A stretch of DNA of 64,000 bases from Paralvinella palmiformis. Lineage: Eukaryota; Annelida; Polychaeta; Terebellida; Alvinellidae. Numbering within the stretch: the stretch's first letter is position 1; every line of letters begins with the position of its first letter. The stretch spans positions 523,501-587,500 of the forward strand of contig JAODUP010000158.1 in assembly GCA_025642065.1 (NCBI GenBank). The letters are read 5' to 3'. A program made the position numbers and the translations under genes. Shown here one piece after another: positions 38,201-52,093 of the stretch. The notes under the pieces were generated by a model, which was given only the letters and a program-made list of their open reading frames with translations, had not been told where the DNA came from and did no database searches.

Positions 38201-40925
38201 GTTTCATGACGGATGAAAGACCCTTCATAATTAGTCCAAGAATAGATATTCAACAGAAGAAGTCTGTCAGAAATAGATGACTAGATAAGTGATTGATAGA
38301 GCTTCTTAGCTTACTTCTAGAAGTATGAGATATATCAAGGTGTAGGTACGTGAACACCATCCATGGTACACATAGTGCTTAGAGGAGAGCGCTGTATACA
38401 ACTGGACGGTTATGGAAGTCGTCTACTTAAGTGCTTAGAGTAATAGACATTCACAAATGAAACTTTGAACGAACTTATAAAAAGCCACAGATATCACAAC
38501 AAATTTAAATGGACTATACACAGGTGCAACGATGCTAGAGATATTTCAACGTGACTCAACTGGTAGTTCACTTATTATATGATTCTCATTCTTAGAACTT
38601 AACATTCAGGTCATCATCTCGGAGTTCTCAGTCGCCACACCTACTCCATACATTGGTCACCTCAACTATAACAAGTTTGGTATTTCATGTTGGCAACTGT
38701 TATTTTTTGTTAACCGAAAACGTCTTTATTTTGACGTATCTCTCTCGCAGTGATGTTACTAACAGCTAAAGATGTAATAGTTATGTAAAGATTTATGAGG
38801 AGGAGATTTTCCAAATCGAATAAGTACACTTTATGTATAACGTAATTGTCTGAAAATAGGAAACATTCAGTTATGAGAGAATGCAATAAGCTTTTAGCAT
38901 ACAACTAAGAGCTAATAAGTTAGTTCGCTATAACTCCGTATTGTGAGCAAATAAAAATAAACGTGAGCGAGTGAGCTAATTATTAAGTGAGCGAGCGATT
39001 AAACCAGTGAGTAAGTAGGATTTAACTACACCTCGATATAAATTGGTCATTTAATATTACCAACTTCGTGTAATTTATTTCAGCACAACCAGATACCAAA
39101 CGTAAACCACTAACCAGCAGATATTTATTACTTATCAAGATGCCCTCATATTAGATAAGATAACAGACTCAGAATGGGCGTCGTGAATGGCTAATCCATT
39201 TAAGCGCATATCAGATAAAGCATAGACCAGCCGACGTGAAAATGAGCAAAACTGATTCCTAAATACCTCGGGAAATTGTCCGTTAATAAGATAATGGTGT
39301 CATCGAGACAACGATGAGAGATAAAGATGATGCGACTAAGGACAACGATGATAAGTGGAAGATGTTAGCTCAGTGGATGATAAACGATGAATTGGCATCA
39401 GAGAGGAAATACTTTAAACAGATATGTGGGGGGCGCCTCCGTGATCTAGCGGTAGCGCGTTGGACCACAGATCGCTACCGCCCGTGTTCGAATCTCGGCG
39501 TGGGCACATCTTTGACTTCGCTTCGTTACCTTCGGAGGTCGCTCGGCCCATTTAGCCTACCATGTGCACAAAGGTGGTCGTGACGCATCAATCATCAATG
39601 GATCTATACTGATATGTAGCTTATCCATTAACCTCCGTGCTCTAGCGGTAGCGTGCTGGACCACAGATCGCTACCACCCGTGTTCGAATCCCGGCGTGGG
39701 CATATCTGAAGGTTGTTTCGTCTTTCACTTCGTCTCATTACCCTTGGAAGTCGCTCGGCCCATTTAGCCTACCATGTGCACAAAAGTGGCCGTACAACAT
39801 CAATCATCCTCATCATTAACCGAGTTAGTCAGAAGTGAGTAAGGTCAGTAGGTGTTTTGTTTGACATCATCGACTGTCATACCTGAAACATACCGCCGTT
39901 AGATGTCTACCTAACGAAGTCAGATCATCCCACAGCCACACACCTAACGGTGCGATTCGATGCCAGGAACCGAAGGTTTGTCACACAATGTGCTACCCAC
40001 TTCACTACGGACCACCACCACCCCTCGTACTAGGTATGACGCGATACATCATTGCAAATTGGCATATGTAAATGGCAACTATAAACAGGAAATAGTATAC
40101 TCCCGTGGCGGTTAGCGTTTTATTCATTTACAGTCGAGTCATCCATTGAGTCAATTAATTAACGTAAGAACGACGAGTAAAGAACGAACGCGATCCGAAC
40201 CGCGGTTTTTTCCCTCTTTCTACCCCATCATTCTACCGACTAAGCTACCACTGCCAGCCATAATAATAGCCATAATTCTTCATAATGAGTAATTACTTCT
40301 TGGCCCGATTCACGACAAACGGGGTCAAGGTCGGTCGAAAAACGGGAAGCAACGGCGATCGTTGACAAGTGGAAAAATACAAAAACAACATTTGATTAAC
40401 CGCTTCCGGAGCAAAGGTAAGGCAAAATCGGGAGAGACAATATACAGGAGATTAAGTATGGAGTAAACTCCCCACAGATCACAGACTCGTGGAAGTACAA
40501 TGAAGTGAAAAATTTCCAGTGATTTACGAGATATTAATTGACCCAAGGAAGCCGTTATATGGTTTGATATATGATGACAGATGGACAATATTCCTAATAC
40601 CGGACTTGTAACATCATGATTCTGATCTGATCAAATGGATTTAGAATGGAATTAGAGAAATACAGGAAAATAAAGCTTCAAGTTCTGTTCTTATTGTCTG
40701 GTTGTGTACATTGAACTGAATAGCATCGCTACAGTTATTATCTAAGAATGCACTCAATCTGGCTGTCTATATATCTATCTAATCTATCTATATATCTATC
40801 TATCTACCTATCTATCTATCTATCTATATATCTATCTCAGTATCTATTTCACTTTCTCGCTCTACGTATCTGTCTTTCCGTCTATCTCTTTGTCTGTCTG
40901 TCTTTCTCCTCCCCCCTCTCCCTCT

Positions 40926-40997
<72 letters not shown>

Positions 40998-41054
40998 TAT
41001 ATTATATATATATATTATATATATGTATATATATATATATTTCATATATATATA

Positions 41055-41102
<48 letters not shown>

Positions 41103-44100
41103 ATCAATCAATCAATCTCTGTGTGTGTATGTGTGTGTGCCTGCGCGCGCGCGCGTTCGTGTGTATTTTATATGGACTTCAGATGGTCTAAAATCAATAA
41201 TTTACTCTCTTGTCAGTGATATAATTATCTTCCGTTAGTACTAGAGTGGACTATTTGGTGTCTAATGATATCAATATTGAGTCGTCCTTCAGTAGGTCGT
41301 TGTTGTGATGAAATGTTAAGAGTCATCAGGTAATCACTCACCTGTAGAAGATGATACCAATTATAATGACGAAGAAACCAATACCTCCAATAGTACCACC
41401 GACAATATGGACAGTGTAGGCTGGAAGTAAACAATAACAACATGGTAAATGATTAGAGGACAGACAGACAGACAGACAGACAGACAGAAGACAGACAGAC
41501 ACGTACATGTAGACATACATACATACCGACAGACAGACAGACAGACAGACACGCACGCACGCACGCACGCACGACGCACCCCAACTAAACGGACATACAT
41601 GTATACATACATACATACGACTGACAGACAGACAGACAGACAGACATACAAAGGTACACAGACACACAAACACACACACACACACACACACCAGGACAAA
41701 ATAGGCGTGGGGCGGGGGAGCATCACGATGTACATATGTCACATTGATGAGCCGATCAAAGAATACAGCGTTTCCATGTGACATCTGACCGACTTTATTC
41801 CATCATGTGGCTAACTGACATGACCCCATTCCAGCTGAAGCCTCTCTCTAACCGATAGTCGCACAATCTATATATAGTTCTCACACACTGGCATCTCTCT
41901 AAAGACTGAGGACTGACAGAGTCCATGTAGACTACCATGCCATCACTAGACGTCCAATATGTCCAGATCACATCAATAGTCGAATATTGCTCAGAGAATT
42001 GTGGTTCTCTGAGTTTCTCTATCTTCTCAGGGATCAGCTTCAGGATACAAAAGCAATTGGACTCATTGTGACCTGACCTAGCTAAGACTGCATATGTGGT
42101 GCTCGTCAGTAAGTGTATTGGATTGCCAACGCATGCATACACATACGCACGCACGCACACACGCATGCACACACGCATGCATACACGCATGCACACACAC
42201 TTGTGTACACTTATCGAATTAACTAGATCAGGACCATATATGACAAATCTAATATGGCCGCCAACAGAAAGAAATTGTCAACATACTGAGGAGGTCTTCT
42301 CTAATAAAACATAAACCTCAGGAAATAGAATAGAATTGACAGTTTATGACAAATGACACAGATCTGATACACACGGACGGCCGAGTGACAAGGGTAAAAG
42401 ATAACTTTCCTTTATTCGATGAATTGTCTCAAGGTACAAAAATAAATATGATAATGCAGTTTATTAATGGAAATCGTGGTGTCTGTGTGTGTGTGTATTG
42501 GGGGATGTGGGGGGGGGGGTTAGTAGGGTGTTATTAACTGTATTTTAGAAAACATGGCATACCATTTAAGGGAAAAACATGAAGGATTGTCTGTTTACGA
42601 CGGTGTCAACTCCTTTGTTAATTGTCCTTCTGGAATGAGTGAGTAAGCGAGTGAGCAAGTTAGTCAGTGCTTTTTGGGAGCCTCGGCCTTGCTCAAGTCT
42701 GGGATATTTGATCGAAAGACGACTCATAAATAGAGCTATCAATGTAATTCGAACCCTGATCTTGGGTGTTTATGTGCCACACACTATGCTGTTGCTCTTC
42801 TCGAGGCATGCGCCATTGAGAAACTTCATTTCTTATAGTTAAATCCCGGTGAACAACCTTTCAAGGTCGTATATATTACCTTTAATATAGTCGAGTCAAG
42901 ATTAATTTGTGTGTTTCAAGTCCCTTAACTTACGCCCAATAAAAGATTGTGTCAATTCCGATATGTGACAATCGGGTTCAAGATGATACAGACTCAAAAA
43001 AGATTGTGTCAATTCCGATATGTGACAATCGGGTTCAAGATGATACAGACTCAAAAAAGATTGTGTCAATTCCGATATGTGACAATCGGTTTCAGGATGA
43101 TACAGACCCATGCAAGATTGTGATTATAAAAGTCTCCAATCTAGAATGGTTCTAGCCCCTGGAAGTAACCGATAAGCCGCACTGTATATGGTTCCTTGTC
43201 AGGATCCGTAGTCGAAGGGATCCTCGACATCCCCTCCAAATGTTAATTAGCTATCGATATTCTGCAATGTAACACTAAAATGGTTATAAATCAAGCTAAC
43301 AGTATTTAGCCAACGATGGATTACCATTAGAAAAAATGTAGTAAATATCATTGTATTGGGCATCACTTAATCCAAAATAGAATCTCCAACATGTGTGCGT
43401 TCGCGCGCGCGTGCTTGAATGCGTGTTTGTGCACGCATTCTAAAAATATCATTGCCACATTTTTAATACAGATGACAATATAAAAAAGTGTCATCGGAAA
43501 ACGTTCACCCAGTAAAGATAAACGTAAAGATATTATTATTATAAAAAGATGAGTTCGTTGCTAATTTATTTTCTGTCACGCTGACGTCTCATCAACAGTA
43601 ACCGACATCGCGGTACCTCATCCCTGACAGTAAACAACTCAATATCTCCTCAGTACATTTATTTTAATCTTCAGACTCAACACTATTTTGATGGTTGTTT
43701 TTATTCGACGCCTTCCCACACTTTCGATTACTATAGAGTATCAGGAACTACGTGCGAGATAGATAGTCGATGGCGTACTGTAGAGATAACGCCAACATAG
43801 GTGTACACAAAATCTCGGATCACAACAAGATAGTGAGAAATGGACAAACGTTTGTAATATTTTAATAATTACTAGCACCTACGTCACAGTTGTTATATTC
43901 TACGCCGTATGTAACTGAGAAGGTGACTAATTAGAATTGAAATTAAATATGACAAACATGCACAATAGTTTATTTTCGGAGTTAAGCCAACAACAAAAAG
44001 AACAATATTACGTAAAACTTACTAGCAACAGGTTTATTTTTTGCTTGCTCTGAAACGCCATATACAATTATATACCCATCCTCCCCCCACCCATATATTG

Positions 44101-45641
44101 CCACCTCGATAAGGTGTCCATCTCACATACGACCAGGTTTCGTTTTCTTGGAATGGATTTCCACGAAATATTAAAATCGGTTTTTAAAATAAATGGTCAC
44201 AATCAATGTTAATATTCTGTTAATGTCACATTAAGCACATCTCTAAATAGTGCACATCGTTTTATTCTGCACATTTTGCCGTGATTTCCTGTTTTCTGAT
44301 TGGCTGATAATTATGATGGTCCGTTGATGGGTAATGAATTGTGTATAATTTCAATAGAAGTTTGTCGATTTATGATTTAATTTATATTTATCTCACTTGA
44401 TCTACTCATAACCAGCTGTAATTACGTTTATGTTTTACATCGTGTTTTGGAACATTGTTAAAGTTAGAACAGTCAACTAATTGCCAAACGTTGTCTTTAT
44501 CGGAGAAGATGTTTCGTGAATAACGTAAACTCTCAGCTGCATTCAATATTCGACAAATTCTAAGTAAAAGCATGTAAATTTGCTGTTTGGTGGCCACTTT
44601 TGTGCACCATGTAGGCTAAATGGGCCGAGCGATAGCCAAACATAATGAAGTGAAACACCCTTCAGATATGCCCACGCCGAGATTCTAACACGGGTGGTAG
44701 CGATCTGTGGTCCAACTCGCTACCGCTCGACCACGGAGGCGACCGCGAAGTGAAAGATGAAACGCCGTTCAGATATTGCCCGGCCGGCATTTGAACCCAG
44801 ATGCTATAGATCTGTGGCCAACCGCGCTCCCAGTTAGGCCATAGCGCCGCCGACAAGACCATGACTGTAAACTGACGACATAGCAGACAATTAATCGCCA
44901 ATATATTCTGTACGTTGTGGCTTTTAGCATAGACTTTATGGATGCGTGGGTGTTGATGCTCTGAGCCAGTGCTGTCCCATGCATAATGTATTCTATTACG
45001 CATACGCACGCACGCACGCACGCATACACGCACGCACGCACGCACGCAAATCTAAGCATGTGCGTATGTTGCATTACAATACAGTCTATTAAGTCCAGGC
45101 ATGGAGCATATTAAACTGACACACTATAGACATATTTTGAGGATTTTCTTTGTCTATGGTTCTCAAATTAATTTTTTAGAAAACATACGCTGGAAGGGTA
45201 ACTCTCTATAGAAAATATCTTATAAACGCACGTAGTTCGATTATAACCACTCACTTTAAAACCCGAAATACACATAAAAATACGAAAACGGTAAGGGGAG
45301 GGGGCTCGTCATACAGTAATTATTATAGATAATTATCGTACGTGATTGATTCATCGATTATTTTTATCCGTCGTCGATATATTTCTTATATATTTGATTT
45401 GGAGGCTCTTACACCGTTGATGAGTCCCACGATAAACGTATCTTGTCTGTTTTCGACTTAATCATGCTTACTGTTTCGCTAATGATTGTATTATACAATT
45501 AAAAACGTCTTCTTCATATTAGAAACATTTGCTATCCAAGTTCTAGGTTACGTTATATAAAAATAACAGAAACGTTTCCCAGGCTAAGCACATTAAGTTT
45601 GCCAGAATCCATAAGAGGGCGCCATTTCCTAAGGTCATTGT

Positions 45642-45695
<54 letters not shown>

Positions 45696-46874
45696 TATGA
45701 TGATTGGTCTTTTATGGCCACTTTTGTGTACATGGTAAGCTAAATGGGCCGAGCGACACTTCAGAAATACACACGCCGAGATTCGAATTCAGGTGGTAGT
45801 GATCTGTGATCCAATGCACTACCAGTTAGACCACGGACATATATACATATATGGCTTATCTTCAGTGTCTCCGTATATTTGGTCTGATTGTAGAACAGTT
45901 CATCGTAAACTGATTGACGAGCTAATGTTCAACGGTGAAGGACGTCTTCCGTATAATGTTCTCGTACAGTAGGTGTTGATGTTTGACACAATGGCTAGAC
46001 CAGCTGTGACGGGTGATAAAACAAATTCCGACAATCCAGACGTGTTATCTATTCTCCTAATCAATAGCAATACAAATGCAAAATAGACAAAAAACGGTCT
46101 TCTCCAGAACTCACGAACTAATTATATGTTTAGATAGCTATCTATTTGCTCGTACCACGAAAACACAACAGGTGAAAGTCGAACACCTTTAAACAGGCCG
46201 TGGACTTTTGTCCTTTCCAATTATACCTAACGTGTAAGACAGTCAGTGTTACTTCGGATTTCTTAAAACCACCATTCCTCCTTTAACGCACACTCGTACG
46301 CGTCGGATGTGGGACACCGCCGATATGAGGCAGTCTTCTCAACAACGCAGCCTCTCTTTAGGCGTTAATTTAAGTAATTACGTTAATTCACGCGCAGCTT
46401 CCTAGTCGATCAATTGTTCGGTCCCACTCGTATCAATATAGTTTCAATTACGAGAACCATCCTTCCTTAAAGGTACGCAGTTTAATATTAAAGTTCCATC
46501 TTTTAATATAAGAGAACTGCCTCCTGAATAACGGATCGTTCTCTTGTTGACAGTCTCCCTAGCAACGTGAAGATTACACGAACTCCATCTCCATCCGAGT
46601 CCAGCTTAAAACAATATGCTAATTTCCCTAAAATATGGAATTTTCAAAATTGAAGTGTAGAGCTGCTGCATTTAAATTTACTTGTCACAGATGATAGACG
46701 AAAATGTTTATAGTTTCCAAGAATACTGCTAACATTATGGCCAATTCCAGGTTTTCCATTACGACTTATTCCCAATTTCAAATGTGCGTATGTGCATTAG
46801 TACGTGGATACCATCATACAGGGATAAAATCCGTACAAAAAATGCATACGTTATTCTTACCTATCTGTCTAGTT

Positions 46875-46935
<61 letters not shown>

Positions 46936-48175
46936 GACTGGATGATACTACAATTAGACCACTGTGCTCCAACCCCAACAATTCGAATCGAACTAAGGTA
47001 CCTGTGATTGTTAGATGTTGTTTCCATTGATTCACACCTCAGCCAAATGTCCAAGATGTGACTAGGGTAACAAGCCGCTCACTCTGTAACATACTAACAG
47101 ACAGATACACAGACAGACATATGGACAATGACATAATAATTCACGCACACGTACGCATGCACATCCATACGCACACACACGCGCGCACACACTTGTACAC
47201 CATACCTACTTGGCACTGGCATACATTTCTCGCCAAGAAACCCACACCGAGGTTCGTCTATTGGAGGCTTGCCTCCGATCCAGTCTATGGACTCTCCCTC
47301 AAGTAACTGGGGTTCCTAAACAAACAAAATAAACAAACAAATAACAATCGATAAGTGAAATAAACAAACAAACAAACAACGTAAATAAACATCAAATATA
47401 AATAAATAAATAATAATTTATACTGGACGGGTAAAGTTGAGATTACTGATTGACAACATCAACTGAGGGTGCCGCATCAAAGCTGAGTGGATGTAATGGC
47501 TGATCAGAAATGTCAAGGTGCCAAGTTCGAAATCTGAATACAATATGTTTGTCTTCCCTTCATATCGAGTTGACAATATTGCATACACATACGCGCGCGT
47601 CCAAAGATACACACGCGCACGTATACACATACACACGTACGGACACACACGCGCGCACACATACACACACTCGAACACGAACACACGTGCGCTCGCGCGC
47701 ACACACACACACTTTATCCCTCTCTCGTTTCAACCGAAGCCCCTTTTGATAAGGACAAGCTTTTACCATTAGCGAGATGACCGACGGAGATCAGTATAAG
47801 ATAGGAATTATTAGTTAGCCAGGTGATTATCTAATAATGACGCTCGCTTACCGGTAACTTGGTGTCATTGTGATTGTGGAGAAAGCTGCCGACGGGATAC
47901 ATCCCATAGCCATTCGGTGAAGACTTCCTGGCCAACAGCGTAAAGTTACCTTGTGAGTCGCCATTCTCGTCTATGTGATTCATGTAGCCCATGGCACCTG
48001 TTAGGGGGAGTAAAATGGGGCAAAAATTGAGGATTAATTGGACAATTAAGATCGCGCAGAATTACCTCAACATTTATCGTGAATAGATAATGCACGCCTT
48101 TGGGGGTGTATCAGGATGCTTCATAGGTGAGCTTCTAACGCGTACATTAGTTCTTACATTCACTGGGATGGCGTG

Positions 48176-48250
<75 letters not shown>

Positions 48251-48398
48251 TCGTGTTTTTCGGCCGTGACACTATAGTAGGTGGAGTTTTTCATCCAGCC
48301 AGGCAACTGGCAAGGTTTTCTCCACCGAATATGTCATGGGAACTAAATTACAGATCTTATTTGAGGTTGCCAGCCACGTTAAAAACTACCATTTCGAC

Positions 48399-48454
<56 letters not shown>

Positions 48455-49287
48455 TCGTGTTTATGTTTCTTATCGTTAATATTTATGCTCATAATTATTC
48501 CTGAGTCTTACGTCCAAATATTTATACTCAAATTTATTTTTGCTACAATGTGCTCAATATTTATGCTGGTACTTATTCTAACTTCACCGGGTTCATTGAA
48601 CGTTGTATGTGTTCGGTGCTTACGTACTAGTATTCATTCTAAGAAATGTGATATAACGAAATATTAAATTGTCTTTGTTCCATAATGCAATACACACACG
48701 TCACGTATCGATACACCACTTACTCAGGTACGATTTGCCTTTAATGTACTGGAGAATGGCCTGCCCATCGGATGGTAGGTACCCCTCACGGATCGCCTCA
48801 TGAGCTGCCCTGGCGTAGATCCATACGGCGTCGTAAAGGTAGGCCGCCTCCGGTCGTAACTGTAATGATAATCGGCAATTTAAAAAAAAAACAGAATAAC
48901 AAAAAGCCTTGGATATTGTTAATCCCGATAGACATTACCGCGACATGAAGACGCGATCACTCGATGCTCAAAATAGTGGAAACATCAAACAAATGCCATT
49001 ATATTAACGATGTGCCGGGGAAGATCAAACCGTGAAATTTTCCGTTTGTTCGCCAGTTTTGTAAATGTTTGCATAATTAGTAGTTAGCGCGAGGATAGTT
49101 TGACCGAAATGAGCTTCTACGTGTAACTAATGACGCAAACCTGTTGTCCAGGAAACGGGCATCTCCGCTGTAGGCAATAACGTTGTTTTGGTGAGATTAA
49201 TGACTTGAGATGTTAACTGTGTTTGTGGGTTTTTGTGGGTACTGACGGAAATTAGCATAGATACGGTGTGTGTGTGTGTGTGTGTGT

Positions 49288-49336
<49 letters not shown>

Positions 49337-50490
49337 TGCGTGTGTGTGTGCGTGTGCATGCGTGTGCTTGTACTACTGTCAACAAAGCCAACTACTACTA
49401 CTTCTGCTTCAACTGTTACTACTACACTACTACTACTACTATTACTACTATTTCTAGTACTGCTGCTATCACTACTACTGGTGGTGTTGAGAGTAGTATT
49501 AATATTAGTAGTAGTAGTAGTACTACTACTAGCAGTAGTAGTAGTAGTAATTGTAGATGCTGATATTTACTGTCACCTTTATGCATACGATAGGCTAAAT
49601 GGACGGAACAGCTTCCAAATATTAAGCGCAACAAGAAACAACCCTCAAATATAGACAGGCTGGGGTTTGAACCCGGGCGCGCAAGATCTATGGTCGACCG
49701 CGCTACCAGTTAGTTTGTGGAAGCGCCTCGCAATGGTAGTGGGAAGAGTAGTAGTAATATTAGTAGTAGTAGTTATATATGTGAATCTCAGTTATAAAGA
49801 AGGTAGTTAAATAATGTTATACACCAATAGAAAAGTCTGTTACAATAAACTATTTTCATGGATCCTTGTCCATCAAACCAATAACGAATTATGTAAAATA
49901 TTAAATTACTATATAAACGTAACAATTATCAGACTGAGTGATATTCGCAAAACGAAAAAAACCTTAATGAATATATAAATGTTGATGTTCACCATCACTT
50001 TTATGTAGAGAATATACGAGTTGATTATTAATATATAAAGAAACACTACAGGTGTTCTGTATTGATTTATCGTCTTTCATTATTTTTGCAGTTAAACGTA
50101 AGAAATATCAAGTGTCTTCATCCGTAAAGAAATGAGGCTTTTTATAACCAAAACCATCCAATAACAAGGCAATTGTTGACATTTGAATGCCTGTATGACA
50201 TGTATTAACAGAACCAATGGAGAGTAGATGGCTGAAAATGTGTGAATCCCTTTTGGCCTTATTTAGCGGATCGGCCAAACATATATACACATTTAAAACT
50301 TTTCGCAGATTGTTGTCATAGAAGCGTAGAAATAGAAAATTAAATTTAAGTTTTGTTGATAAGCATAGTTGAGTGTGCCTTATAATCCTTGATTAAATAA
50401 ATATTCATCAAATCAACGGAAATAATGGTGAAATTAATTTATAATATCAAAAATGACATTTATAACAATTTTTATATATTGAATATTAAG

Positions 50491-50562
<72 letters not shown>

Positions 50563-51494
50563 ACTTGTGTGATATGCTATACATGTATGATATTCTACCT
50601 AACCAAATGCTAATAAGCAGCCAAAAAGGTTAGTTATCAGGCATTTTGATGGCCGATTGAGTAGTGCGCTGACTTCAGACCTTCGGCATCAGAAGTCAAA
50701 TCCCGGCCTAGCTATGCCAGAAGGGTGTTTAATTTTTCTTCACTACCGTTGCAGTTCATTTGGCCCATTCGGTCTACCGTGCCGATACATGCTACCGTAG
50801 AACAAGAACGTTTAATTTGGTCGACGTTATATCAAACATAACAGTTATCCAATATAACTCTGACCATTAGAAGGTAACCAACGAGTATACACGTCTGTAT
50901 CAGTTACACCAACATTACATCAAATACGGTTATATACGATCATTTAAATCCGAGTTTTGTAACTTTAATTAATTCCATTAGCCGAATTACACCAAAGCTG
51001 GTCCTTTCCTACTACAATTGAATCATAATTGTTTGGTTTTCCATATCCCAGTCGTAATTCTGCTTTAACCTACAACCATTAGAAACGATTCCATCCTTTT
51101 GCGATATACTAAGACAGGGAAGTTCATATATTAAAGTTTATTTCCCATTATCGAAATGTCTCTAATCCAGTCCAAATTAACCCGATTACCATCGGAAATA
51201 ACTCATCTTCTTCCCGAGTACATAGTTAAACCATTAATAGAGTTTATTTAGATCCGGTTCCAGTTATTTCTGCCATTAGATCTAGTGGCCTTGATTCTGT
51301 GACTCTTTTGTTACAAAAGGCACATTTTCCAACCACATCCATTGCCATTAGTCGAATCACATCTCGACCAATCCTATCGTAGTTACGTGTGAGATTACGT
51401 TTTGTCTACGTGAGACAAATGCTGAGATTGATTGATTTGTCTGATTAAGGAGTCCATGTTGACCGTTATTATAATGAATGACTCTCTCTCACCC

Positions 51495-51574
<80 letters not shown>

Positions 51575-52002
51575 TTTGTTTGTGTGTGTGTGTGTGTGTT
51601 TTTATGCGTGTGTTTATATTTGTGTGTCTTTGTGTGTGTCTGTTTGCGTATTTGTGTGTGTGTTTGTGAATCTGTTCATGTTTGTGCGAGTGTGTGTGTG
51701 TGTGTTTGTGTGTGTGCTTGTGTATATGTTCATGTATGTTAGGGTATATGTTCGTGTGTATTTGTGTGTGTGTGTGTGGGTGCGTGCGTGCGTGCGTGTG
51801 CACGCGCGTGTGTCTAATTCTGTGTCACTGTGTCTATTCGGAGGGGAAGCTCAACGAATGTAATTTGTTTTTTCTTCAAAACAAAAAATCTATCTAACTT
51901 AGAGAAGCCACAAATGTTATATTAGTTGTTCTGGAGCTGGACAGGGAATTATTTAGGCGTCAGATAATATTATAAATGTAACTGTTTTTTCCCTAGCATT
52001 GT

Positions 52003-52093
<91 letters not shown>

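Larger units (their letters stand above)
35818..41341. other. Cyclase intron upstream of the juxtamembrane exon
   Basis: 5.5 kb without a recognised exon. It contains SINEs near 36.3, 37.9, 39.4 and 39.6 kb, tRNA-like relics at 39.95-40.26 kb and a large CTAT/CT/AT complex at 40.77-41.11 kb. Confidence 0.75.
42088..47209. other. Cyclase intron between the juxtamembrane-Cys and TM exons
   Basis: It contains CGCA/CATG repeats at 42.12-42.2 kb, a G run at 42.51 kb, a 57-bp minisatellite at 42.94 kb, SINEs at 44.6-44.85 and 45.7 kb, and AT tracts at 45646-45693 and 46878-46932. No further exon was seen. Confidence 0.75.

Noticed and set aside
39314..39767. Plus-strand ORFs near 39.3-39.8 kb
   Set aside because: They are read-through of SINE copies, seen by the repeated TTDRY..CSNLGVG peptide.
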